8,064 bases of DNA from DUZB01 sp964407525 (GCA_964407525.1 CAYOWC010000232.1:1-8064), one strand, 5' to 3'; numbered from the stretch's first letter, positions 1 through 5,968 are shown. The notes: generated by a model not told the origin, from the sequence alone. Numbers and translations are program-made.

Positions 1-819
1 TACACCTCCACCTACCTGGCCCAGAACTACGGACTCAGTCCCTGGATCGGCATGCTGGTGGGAGGGGTTTTTGCGGTTATTATCGCCCTTTTCCTCGGAT
101 ACCTGGGATTTCGCTTCGGGCTCAGGGGCGTTTATTTTGTAATCCTGACCATCGCCTTTGCAGAAATCACCAGGCTTATCGTTTCCCATGTGGAAGCCTT
201 AGGGTCTTTTTCGGGGATCTTTCTGGACTTCAATCCTTCTTTCTGGAATTTTCAGTTCAGGGGGAATGTTCCTTACTATTATATTGCCCTGGGCTTCATG
301 GTCTTTTCCATCATCGTGGTTCGTATCCTGGAGGGTTCAAGGGCCGGGCGTTTTATGGTGGCCATCAGGGAAGACGAAGAGGCCGCCCAGGCCCTGGGAG
401 TCAACGCATTCAAGTATAATATGATTGCCATTGCATTAAGCGCGTTTATGACCTCCCTGGCCGGTACCTTTTATGCCAATTACATTTTTTATCTTCATCC
501 CGACACGCTGTTCGGCATGGCCCTCAGCATTGAGCTGATCCTGCGGCCCATTATCGGGGGGCTGGGAACCATTCTGGGACCGGTCTTAGGGTCATTTATC
601 CTCACACCCCTTTCGGAGATATCCAGGGCCTATTTTACGAAGGGAGGGTTTGAAGGACTTCATTTGATCCTATACGGAATTATTGCTGTTCTCGTGGTGC
701 TTTTTATGCCGAAAGGGATTATCTATTACGTGAAAAGGTGGTTGAATCCAGTACTGAGGCTGGATAATAGAACCTGTGTTTACTCTGAAAAAGGAAGCGA
801 GGCTGAAGCAGAATCGTGA
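1..819 (+). CDS. livM: Branched-chain amino-acid ABC transporter permease LivM (5' partial)
   Basis: Inner-membrane channel subunit of the high-affinity branched-chain amino-acid (LIV) importer; it would pair with a LivH permease and the LivG/LivF ATPases. The reading frame is open from base 1 (YTSTYLAQNYGL...), so the gene begins before the window. The ATG at 52 is internal, and roughly 40-60 N-terminal residues are missing compared with usual LivM lengths of 300-330. The 272 visible codons contain several hydrophobic segments (about codons 18-37, 45-57, 93-108, 140-160 and 235-250). A cytoplasmic EAA-like coupling loop, GRFMVAIREDEEAAQALGVN (codons 116-135), contacts the ATPases. GGLGTILGPVLG and LFMPKGI near the C-terminus are typical of the family. 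The tail after the last membrane segment is hydrophilic and acidic. The stop overlaps the livG start (GTGA), showing translational coupling. Substrate specificity within the hydrophobic amino-acid/amide group cannot be read from the permease. Confidence 0.95.
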   Translation, partial: YTSTYLAQNYGLSPWIGMLVGGVFAVIIALFLGYLGFRFGLRGVYFVILTIAFAEITRLIVSHVEALGSFSGIFLDFNPSFWNFQFRGNVPYYYIALGFMVFSIIVVRILEGSRAGRFMVAIREDEEAAQALGVNAFKYNMIAIALSAFMTSLAGTFYANYIFYLHPDTLFGMALSIELILRPIIGGLGTILGPVLGSFILTPLSEISRAYFTKGGFEGLHLILYGIIAVLVVLFMPKGIIYYVKRWLNPVLRLDNRTCVYSEKGSEAEAES

Positions 820-1547
820 GCATCTTGAAAGTAACAGAGCTGAGCAAACTGTTCGGAGGCCTGGCGGCCCTTTCGCGACTGTCTTTTGAATTGGGGCAAG
901 GTGAAATCCTGGGATTGATAGGTCCCAATGGGGCGGGCAAGACCACTGTATTCAACTGTCTGAGCGGCTTTCATACTCCCGATACAGGAGAGATGGTCTT
1001 TTCCGGAAAATCTCTGCTGGGCATGCAGCCCTATCAGGTGTGCCAGGCGGGCCTTGCCCGAACCTTCCAGATTGTGAAACCATTTCTGACCATAACCGTT
1101 CTGGATAATGTAATGGTAGGCGCCCTGATACGGGAAACGTCCATTAAAAAGGCCCGTGACGAGTCCATGGAAATCATCCAGTGGGCCGGTCTCGGTCACA
1201 TGGCAGACAAGGACGCCGAGGGGCTTCCCCTTCCTCTCAGGAAAAGATTGGAGATGGCCCGTGCGCTGGCGACCCACCCGAAGGTTCTCCTTCTTGATGA
1301 AGTGATGGCGGGACTGAACCCCACGGAAGTTTCAGAGATTATTGAACTGATCAAGGAGATAAACGGAAAAGGAGTATCCATCCTGCTCATAGAACACGTC
1401 ATGCAGGGAATCATGGCCCTTTCAGAGCGGGTACTTGTCATTAATTACGGAAGCAGAATTGCTGAAGGGACGCCTGCGGAAGTGGTAAAGGACAAGAAAG
1501 TAATTGAGGCCTATTTAGGCAAGGAGTTCCTCAATGCTCAGAGTTGA
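816..1547 (+). CDS. livG: Branched-chain amino-acid ABC transporter ATP-binding protein LivG
   Basis: One of two cytoplasmic ATPases that power the Liv importer. The 243-residue length is close to the family norm. Walker A is GPNGAGKT (36-43), the Q-loop glutamine is Q85 (ARTFQ), Walker B is VLLLDE (157-162) and the switch histidine is H194 (LLIEHV). The signature region is unusual: LPLPLRKRLEMARAL (137-151) stands where a classic LSGGQ or LivG LxYGxQ motif would be, so the two glycines are absent. The following RLEMARAL and D-loop AGLNPTE are normal, so I read this as a subfamily variant, not a broken gene. The GTG start at 816 overlaps the livM stop. No strong Shine-Dalgarno sits at normal spacing, so translation probably depends on coupling. 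The 3' end overlaps livF by 14 bases. Confidence 0.95.
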   Translation: MSILKVTELSKLFGGLAALSRLSFELGQGEILGLIGPNGAGKTTVFNCLSGFHTPDTGEMVFSGKSLLGMQPYQVCQAGLARTFQIVKPFLTITVLDNVMVGALIRETSIKKARDESMEIIQWAGLGHMADKDAEGLPLPLRKRLEMARALATHPKVLLLDEVMAGLNPTEVSEIIELIKEINGKGVSILLIEHVMQGIMALSERVLVINYGSRIAEGTPAEVVKDKKVIEAYLGKEFLNAQS

Positions 1548-2238
1548 TGGGATAGACGTCTTTTACGGGGATCTTCAAGCATTAAGGAACGTCGGTTTTG
1601 AGGCGGGCGAAGGGGAGATAGTCTCCGTCATCGGGTCCAACGGCGCGGGAAAATCAACCACCCTCAAAACCGTCTCCGGGATTCTCCGGCCCAAGAAAGG
1701 TATGATTGAATTTGAGGGCGAGAATATCAGTAAGGCCTCTACTACACGGATCGTTCGAATGGGAATCAGCCATATCCCTGAAGGAAGGCAGCTTTTCCCC
1801 ACCATGACGGTGGAAGAAAACCTTGAAATGGGGGCGCAGTTCCCTCATATGAAGAAGGTTAGAAATGAAACCATGGCGGAAGTATTCGGGTTTTTCCCCC
1901 GTTTAAAGGAGAGGCTCAACCAGAAAGCGGGGACCCTGAGCGGCGGTGAGCAGCAGATGGTGGCCATCGGAAGGGGGCTCATGTCCAAGCCTAGACTCAT
2001 AATGTTTGACGAACCGTCCCTCGGTCTGTCGCCCCTGCTTGTAACCACCATATTTGAGATTATCCGCCGGATCAACGAGCTGAACACATCCATTCTTCTC
2101 ATAGAACAGAATGTATTTCACGCCTTGACCATCTCTGACAGGGGGTATGTGCTCGAGAACGGAGAGATTGCTCTGAGCGGCGATGGGAAATGGCTCCTGG
2201 GAAACCCCCATATCCGGAAGACCTATTTGGGGCTGTAA
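1534..2238 (+). CDS. livF: Branched-chain amino-acid ABC transporter ATP-binding protein LivF
   Basis: Second ATPase of the Liv importer, which forms a heterodimer with LivG. Length 234 residues, normal for LivF. Walker A is GSNGAGKS (34-41). PEGRQLFPTMTVEENL (82-97) is the characteristic LivF segment after the Q-loop position, the signature is LSGGEQQ (135-141) and Walker B is LIMFDE (155-160). LLIEQN follows, with glutamine where most ABC ATPases have the switch histidine; this is usual in LivF. The ATG at 1534 lies inside livG and has a good ribosome-binding site, AAGGAG at 1521-1526, seven bases upstream. Because LivF carries the canonical signature and LivG does not, the two composite ATP sites may differ in activity (inference). 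It is the last liv gene in this cluster; seven T residues follow the stop directly. Confidence 0.95.
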   Translation: MLRVDGIDVFYGDLQALRNVGFEAGEGEIVSVIGSNGAGKSTTLKTVSGILRPKKGMIEFEGENISKASTTRIVRMGISHIPEGRQLFPTMTVEENLEMGAQFPHMKKVRNETMAEVFGFFPRLKERLNQKAGTLSGGEQQMVAIGRGLMSKPRLIMFDEPSLGLSPLLVTTIFEIIRRINELNTSILLIEQNVFHALTISDRGYVLENGEIALSGDGKWLLGNPHIRKTYLGL

Positions 2239-2260
2239 TTTTTTTAGATGCGGATGGATG

Positions 2261-2285
2261 TAGGGGCACCCCCCCGTGGTTGCCC
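2261..2285. repeat. Small C/G-rich hairpin between livF and the RidA gene
   Basis: GGGCA at 2264-2268 pairs with TGCCC at 2281-2285. After one C/T mismatch the stem continues with CC (2270-2271) and GG (2278-2279), leaving a six-base loop. The TAGGGGCA...GTGGTTGCCC arrangement resembles short dispersed hairpin repeats I recall from intergenic DNA of environmental bacteria. With one copy visible, the family assignment is inference. There is no T tract after it, so it is not a clear terminator. Confidence 0.45.
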
Positions 2286-2347
2286 GTACAATGACAATGC
2301 CTGCATAACACGAGAAATTTCGACACCCGTGAACGGATAACACCAAT

Positions 2348-2353
2348 GGAGGA
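2348..2353 (+). promoter_or_regulatory. Ribosome-binding site of the RidA-family gene
   Basis: GGAGGA ends five bases before the ATG at 2359 and is the strongest Shine-Dalgarno match in this spacer. It fixes the start codon of the RidA-family gene and indicates independent translation initiation instead of coupling to livF, which ends 120 bases upstream. Confidence 0.8.
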
Positions 2354-2358
2354 AATAG

Positions 2359-2742
2359 ATGGGAGAGAAAAAAGTTTTTCATACGGAGAAAGCTGCAGTC
2401 ACCGGGGGGCCTTATGCTCAAGCGGTCATTCATGACGGGCTCATCTATACTGCAGGGCAGGGAGCAATAGACCCGGAAACGAATCAGATCAGACTGGGAA
2501 CCGTGGAAGAGGAAGCGGAACTGGCTTTGCAGAACCTGAAAATAATCCTGGAGGAAGCGGGTTCATCCCTGAAAAATGTGTTAAAGGTAACAGTCTATCT
2601 TCTTGACATGGAAGAGTTTGCCCGATTCAATGTGATCTACAAAAAATATTTTGGGGATGATTTGCCGGCCAGAACATGTATCCAGGCAGCCTGCCTGCCC
2701 TTTGAGACACGGGTTGAAGTAGAGGCAATTGCCCATGTATGA
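2359..2742 (+). CDS. ridA: RidA family (YjgF/YER057c/UK114) enamine/imine deaminase
   Basis: Small cytosolic protein, expected to form a homotrimer, that hydrolyses reactive enamine/imine intermediates released by PLP enzymes to 2-oxo acids and ammonia. It has 127 residues, the standard length. The conserved GPYAQA (17-22), TAGQGAIDP (31-39) and PARTCIQAACLP (103-114) blocks are present, and VEVEAIA closes the chain. R105, C107 and E120 match the positions of the catalytic-pocket residues of E. coli RidA, and Y19 corresponds to its Tyr17. This argues for true RidA-type deaminase activity over the diverged Rid subgroups that lack the arginine. It lies on the same strand after livF. A link to amino-acid catabolism is plausible, but the 120-base spacer leaves it open whether they share a transcript. 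Confidence 0.92.
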   Translation: MGEKKVFHTEKAAVTGGPYAQAVIHDGLIYTAGQGAIDPETNQIRLGTVEEEAELALQNLKIILEEAGSSLKNVLKVTVYLLDMEEFARFNVIYKKYFGDDLPARTCIQAACLPFETRVEVEAIAHV

Positions 2743-2788
2743 TTGGTTTTCCGAGCGATTCTAAATGAATGCCGGATGTTTTCCTCTG

Positions 2789-2817
2789 TTGACATCAAAA
2801 TGCAGATTTGTTAAGAA
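2789..2817 (+). promoter_or_regulatory. Possible sigma-70 promoter upstream of the inserted element
   Basis: A perfect -35 hexamer TTGACA (2789-2794) is followed after 17 bases by TAAGAA (2812-2817), a weak -10 match (3 of 6). It lies just after the RidA gene and directly ahead of the miniature element. The second half of the -10 is part of the duplicated target sequence. Before the insertion it would have stood about 100 bases from the iron-sulfur gene. It is a prediction from hexamers only. Confidence 0.35.
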
Positions 2818-2879
2818 AATCGGCTCATCGCGGATTAACGTGATATTTTTTCAGTTGCCGAATAGACTATGCTCAGATT

Positions 2880-2905
2880 TCAGGCGTCAGGTGTCAGGTG
2901 TCAGG
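2880..2905 (+). repeat. Left heptamer array (TCAGGTG units) inside the MITE
   Basis: Three consecutive 7-bp units, TCAGGCG, TCAGGTG and TCAGGTG, are followed by a partial TCAGG. On the opposite strand the unit reads CACCTGA, a phase of the CTGACAC-like motif of the right array. The two arrays face each other about 85 bases apart and could pair as an imperfect inner stem. Confidence 0.75.
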
Positions 2906-2988
2906 AAAAAACATGGCTGTATTCAGCATATTCAACCTAAGAACCAATAGTTATGATTATTAGAATCAGAAAATAGGAATAGTAGGTA

Positions 2989-3016
2989 CTGAAATCTGAC
3001 ACCCGAAACCTGACAC
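2989..3016 (+). repeat. Right heptamer array (CTGACAC/CTGAAAC units) inside the MITE
   Basis: Four head-to-tail 7-bp units are CTGAAAT, CTGACAC, CCGAAAC and CTGACAC. They are the reverse complement, with a few mismatches, of the left array at 2880-2905. The arrays lie at unequal distances from the element ends and form an internal inverted repeat separate from the terminal repeats. Confidence 0.75.
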
Positions 3017-3091
3017 CTCGGTTCCGGAAAAAAGGATTCTTCACGCAAATCCGCGATGAGCCAGAAAATCAAGTTTTTTCCGATAAGAGCA

Positions 3092-3104
3092 TTCGTATTA
3101 CGAA
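3092..3104. promoter_or_regulatory. Palindrome TTCGTATTACGAA, possible operator
   Basis: TTCGTA and TACGAA form a perfect 6-bp inverted repeat around a single T, centred 50 bases before the ATG of the iron-sulfur gene. Position and symmetry suit a repressor or activator site for a dimeric regulator. No regulator gene is in the window and I do not recognise the motif. Confidence 0.3.
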
Positions 3105-3147
3105 ATCATAAACAAGACCATGTTTGAAAGAAAGGAGTATGTATTAG

Positions 3148-4296
3148 ATGGAAGCATTAACCCCGTTTTATGAAGTAAATGAGGCCCTGGTGGCTATGGG
3201 GGCTGAAAAACTGAATCTCTGTATGCAGTGTGGAATGTGTGCAGGCTCCTGTCCGTGGCGCATTGTGGACGGGCCTTTTAATATCCGCCGGTTGATAAGA
3301 ATGGCCCAGTTGGGAGTCGAAGGATATGAATCCGACGATATCCTCTACGGGTGCACCACATGCAACAAGTGCGTGCTGAAATGCCCGAGAGGGGTAACCA
3401 TTATCGATATCGTCAAGGCCATGAGGGCCATGATTGCCGAGACGGGGGCCATACCGGGAGTTTTGAGGACAGCTACAGGAAGTGTTCACAGCAACGGAAA
3501 CCCATGGTCGGAACCAAGAGATAAGCGTACAGCCTGGATGAAGGAAATGGAAGTTCCTCTTTTCGAAGAAGGGACCGAATATCTTCTGTATGTATGCTGC
3601 ACATCTGCTTATGACGCCAGGGGTCAGAAGGTTGCACGAGCCTTGGTCAAAGTGCTGACGGCAGCCGGCGTCAGTTTCGGGATCATTGGTGAAGAAGAAA
3701 GCTGCTGTGGCGAGTCTGTTCGAAAAATAGGCGACGAAGAACTCTTCATGAACACAGCGGAAAAAAACATCAAACTGTTCAGCGGAAAAGGGGTCACGAA
3801 GATCATTGCGACCTCGCCCCATTGCTATTACACCTTGACCCAGGAATACCCTGAGCTGGGTGGAGAGTTTGAGGTGATTCACTATACCCAGTTGTTAGCC
3901 GGGCTGCTGGAAGAAGGAAAATTGTCCCTTTCCAAACCTTTGGACAAGAAGGTCACGTATCATGATCCCTGCTACCTTGGAAGGCACAATGATATTTACG
4001 ATGAACCCCGTGCGCTGATTTCGGCAGCGACAGGTGGGAACCTTGTAGAAATGGACAGGGTCAGGCATGAAAGCCTCTGCTGCGGCGCCGGAGGCGGCAG
4101 ATTGTGGATGGAAACAAAACCCGAATGGCGTTTTTCAGACCTTCGAATAGAGGAAGCCTGCAAAACCGAGGCGCCCATTCTGGCTACAGCATGTCCCTAC
4201 TGCATATCGATGCTCGAGGACAGCAGAAAAACCGTCAACAAGGAAGATGCCATCGAAATCAAGGATGTCGTAGAGCTGATTGCCGAAGCGCTGTAA
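3148..4296 (+). CDS. HdrD/GlcF-like (Fe-S)-binding protein with two ferredoxin motifs and two CCG domains
   Basis: A 382-residue soluble electron-transfer protein. N-terminal ferredoxin motifs C25-x2-C28-x2-C31-x3-C35-P and C69-x2-C72-x2-C75-x3-C79-P should bind two [4Fe-4S] clusters. Two cysteine-rich CCG domains follow: C150-C151 with C186-C187-G and C226, then DPC275, C311-C312-GAGGG and C349-P-Y-C352. In HdrB/HdrD, CCG domains hold noncubane Fe-S clusters that cleave disulfides; related architectures occur in GlcF, LutA and GlpC, which pass electrons from flavoproteins to quinone or other acceptors. The first CCG domain ends in PHCYYT, with no second C of CxxC. There is no membrane segment, unlike the long ETF-linked versions. 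The start is fixed by AAAGGAG at 3131-3137. No flavin oxidase, ETF or HdrA partner is adjacent, so donor and acceptor are unknown. Confidence 0.9.
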   Translation: MEALTPFYEVNEALVAMGAEKLNLCMQCGMCAGSCPWRIVDGPFNIRRLIRMAQLGVEGYESDDILYGCTTCNKCVLKCPRGVTIIDIVKAMRAMIAETGAIPGVLRTATGSVHSNGNPWSEPRDKRTAWMKEMEVPLFEEGTEYLLYVCCTSAYDARGQKVARALVKVLTAAGVSFGIIGEEESCCGESVRKIGDEELFMNTAEKNIKLFSGKGVTKIIATSPHCYYTLTQEYPELGGEFEVIHYTQLLAGLLEEGKLSLSKPLDKKVTYHDPCYLGRHNDIYDEPRALISAATGGNLVEMDRVRHESLCCGAGGGRLWMETKPEWRFSDLRIEEACKTEAPILATACPYCISMLEDSRKTVNKEDAIEIKDVVELIAEAL

Positions 4297-4317
4297 TCCT
4301 TTTATTCAGACAGCAGA

Positions 4318-4404
4318 AGCCTTGCCCAGCCCGCCCGCCATTGCCGGTCCAAACCGTATGTTACGGATAGTACAGGCGAGGCAGGCGGGACAGCAGGGCT
4401 TTTT
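4318..4404 (+). terminator. Long stem-loop with T tract between the iron-sulfur gene and larC
   Basis: AGCCTTGC (4318-4325) pairs with GCAGGGCT (4393-4400, one G-T wobble). After a small internal loop, CCCGCCCGCC (4330-4339) pairs with GGCAGGCGGG (4380-4389), nine of ten bases. The loop carries its own hairpin, CCGTA (4354-4358) with TACGG (4362-4366). TTTTT (4400-4404) follows the outer stem. It is 21 bases after the upstream stop and ends 21 bases before larC, so it probably terminates the upstream transcript. The size of the loop is unusual for a simple terminator; the structure may be a palindromic repeat that also terminates. Confidence 0.6.
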
Positions 4405-4425
4405 GCGGTCTGGCTGTGGAAACCT

Positions 4426-5567
4426 ATGAAAATTGCTTATTTTGACTGTTTTTCGGGCATCAGCGGCGATATGATTCTCAGCGCCATGCTGGACGCCGGG
4501 TTGTCATTTCCTGATCTTGAAGAACGTTTGCGGACCCTCCCCCTGGACGGCTATCGTATAGTAAAAGGAAACGCCGACAGGAACCATATCCATGGAACCA
4601 CCTTTTCCGTCCAGTGCGAAGGGGCACACCATCACAGGAATTTCAAAGATATTCGGGGAATCATCAAGCAGGGGGAATTTTCAGAACAGGTAAAGGAAAC
4701 AAGTATTCAGATTTTTCGGTCTCTTGCCGAGGTAGAAGGCCGGATCCATAATAGGCCTGCAGATGAAGTTCATTTCCATGAGGTGGGCGCAATCGACTCC
4801 ATTATTGACATTGTGGGAGCTGTTTATGGAGTCGAGAAGCTGGACATTCAATCCATATACGCCTCAAGAATACCCTTAGGCTCGGGCTTTGTAAAAACGG
4901 CCCATGGCAGAATGCCTTTACCGGCGCCTGCCACCATTGCCCTTTTAGGCGATATTCCGGTCTTTGATTCCGGCGTTCAAAAGGAAATGGTAACACCTAC
5001 GGGCGCCGCTCTTCTCAAAGGACTGGTCTGTGCATTCGGGGAAATGCCGGCCATGAAAGTACAGCAGATCGGGTACGGAGCGGGATCAAGAGACCTGCCG
5101 GACAGACCGAATATGCTTCGGATTCTTATGGGGGAGCAGGATGCCGGCACAGGAACGGACACCGTTTTGGTGCTTGAAGCTAACATAGACGACATGAGCC
5201 CTGAGCGATTGGGGTATTTGATGGACCTCCTTTTTGATGCCGGAGCGCTGGACGTGGCCTTTTTTCCCGCCCAGATGAAAAAAAACCGACCGGGGGTACA
5301 GGTACAGGTTATAGGGTACCCAGCCCAGAGAGACCAGCTCCTGGAAATCTTTTTCAGCGAAAGTTCAACCCTTGGGGTTCGATTCCAATTTACAGAGAGG
5401 AAGGTGCTCCAGAGGGAGAAAGCCGAAGTAGAGAGTCCCTGGGGCAAAATACAGGTTAAGAGTATTTCGGGCGGGAACGGGACAAAACGATTTGAGCCCG
5501 AGTACGAAGTATGCAGGAATATTGCCCAACATCACCATGTTTCTCTGGAAGAGGTATACCGTTGGGT
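4426..5567 (+). CDS. larC: Nickel pincer cofactor biosynthesis protein LarC (3' end lost in gap)
   Basis: LarC is a CTP-dependent cyclometallase that inserts nickel into the pyridinium-dithiocarboxylate nucleotide made by LarB and LarE, giving the nickel-pincer cofactor of lactate racemase-type enzymes. The 380 visible residues include the N-terminal signature YFDCFSGISGDM (5-16), a histidine-rich turn HHHRNFKDI (68-76), HFHEVGAIDSIIDIVGA (116-132), GRMPLPAPATIALL (161-174), TPTGAALL (190-197) and the C-terminal-domain motif EANIDDMSPE (251-260). The C-terminal helix FEPEYEVCRNIAQ...SLEEVY appears just before the N run, so probably only about 15-30 residues are missing. LarC1 and LarC2 regions lie in one uninterrupted frame, so the frameshift known in Lactobacillus is not needed. 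The ribosome-binding site is weak (GGA at 4418-4420). No larB, larE or LarA-type target is in the window. Confidence 0.95.
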
Positions 5568-5667
5568 NNNNNNNNNNNNNNNNNNNNNNNNNNNNNNNNN
5601 NNNNNNNNNNNNNNNNNNNNNNNNNNNNNNNNNNNNNNNNNNNNNNNNNNNNNNNNNNNNNNNNNNN
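5568..5667. other. Assembly gap of 100 N
   Basis: Exactly 100 unknown bases, the conventional filler for a scaffold gap of unknown size. The end of larC and the start of pgpA are both missing here. About 15-30 LarC residues plus roughly 55-70 PgpA residues imply a true gap nearer 200-300 bases if the two contigs are neighbours. The open frame spanning 4426-5961 is an accident of the filler length. Confidence 0.97.
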
Positions 5668-5961
5668 GCACTGGCCATCTGGGTTTCCCAAAAGGCCGAA
5701 AGCCTGTTCGCAAAAAAAGACCCTTCTCAGGTTGTCATAGACGAAGTAGCGGGACTCAGTGTGACCATGTTCCTGGTCCCTTTATCCTGGTTGTCTATCT
5801 GTCTGGGCTTTTTTCTCTTCCGGTTTTTTGATATCCTGAAGCCCTGGCCGGTTAACCGGGCCGAAAAACTCCCGGGAGGGTTCGGAATCGTCTTAGACGA
5901 TCTTGTGGCCGGGGTCTATGCCCAGCTTTTTCTCAGGGGCATATTGGCCTTAATTGGATGA
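5668..5961 (+). CDS. pgpA: Phosphatidylglycerophosphatase A (5' end lost in gap)
   Basis: PgpA is an inner-membrane phosphatase that removes the phosphate from phosphatidylglycerol phosphate, the last step of phosphatidylglycerol synthesis. The visible 97 residues are the C-terminal part of a family usually 155-170 long. VIDEVAG (acidic pair encoded at 5740-5745) and VLDDLVAG (acidic pair at 5896-5901) are the conserved metal-binding/catalytic motifs. LFRFFDILKPWPVNRAEKLPGGFG between them is diagnostic. Two hydrophobic membrane segments are visible (about residues 32-51 and the C-terminal FLRGILALIG). The frame is read directly from the sequence after the gap. The stop at 5959-5961 overlaps a possible ATG at 5958 of cinA, and the preferred cinA start is 14 bases after it, so the pair is probably co-transcribed. 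Confidence 0.92.
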   Translation, partial: ALAIWVSQKAESLFAKKDPSQVVIDEVAGLSVTMFLVPLSWLSICLGFFLFRFFDILKPWPVNRAEKLPGGFGIVLDDLVAGVYAQLFLRGILALIG

Positions 5962-5968
5962 TAGGAAA
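5962..5968 (+). promoter_or_regulatory. Ribosome-binding site deciding the cinA start
   Basis: TAGGAAA lies seven bases before the ATG at 5976. The upstream alternative ATG at 5958 has no purine-rich site at suitable spacing and would add six residues before the conserved N-terminal strand. This supports 5976 as the start. Confidence 0.55.

Larger units (their letters stand above)
2822..3062. mobile_element. 241-bp MITE-like non-autonomous insertion element
   Basis: The outer 15 bp are a perfect inverted repeat: GGCTCATCGCGGATT at 2822-2836 and its reverse complement at 3048-3062. Two mismatches and a further CGTGA match extend the terminal repeats to 22 bp (2822-2843 and 3041-3062). After a small indel, a T6C tract and CCGA match again further inside. 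The element is flanked by an exact 8-bp duplication. It encodes no transposase: the only open frame touching it, 61 codons from 2765, starts outside and has no protein-like features. Size, terminal repeats and duplication fit a MITE mobilised in trans. The GGCTC ends and 8-bp duplication would suit an ISL3-family transposase, which is inference from memory of that family. The core is AT-rich and carries inverted heptamer arrays. Confidence 0.82.
2814..3070. repeat. 8-bp target-site duplication AGAAAATC flanking the miniature element
   Basis: AGAAAATC occurs at 2814-2821, immediately before the left terminal repeat, and again at 3063-3070, immediately after the right one. Both copies are exact and abut the element ends with no spare base. 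The next bases outward differ (A at 2813; the base inside the right end is C3062), so the duplication is exactly 8 bp. This is direct evidence of insertion by a transposase that makes 8-bp staggered cuts. Confidence 0.85.

Noticed and set aside
2205..2245. Possible intrinsic terminator at the end of livF: CCCCA (2206-2210) with TGGGG (2228-2232), then seven T at 2239-2245
   Set aside because: The stem is only five pairs with a 17-base loop and six bases separate it from the T tract, so it is too weak to call.
1903..2433. A 176-codon reverse-strand frame under livF and the RidA gene start
   Set aside because: It overlaps conserved LivF motifs and the RidA start, and its translation shows no family features.
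2765..2950. A 61-codon open frame after the RidA gene
   Set aside because: It runs into the left half of the MITE through the heptamer array, has no ribosome-binding site and its translation has no family resemblance. It is a by-product of the inserted element.
3157..3882. A 241-codon open frame on the reverse strand under the iron-sulfur gene
   Set aside because: It is antisense to a gene with clear cysteine motifs and its own translation has no recognisable domain; the length results from codon bias on the other strand.
4426..5961. Single LarC-PgpA fusion protein
   Set aside because: The continuity depends on 100 N in the middle; both halves are recognisable as separate families with their inner ends missing.
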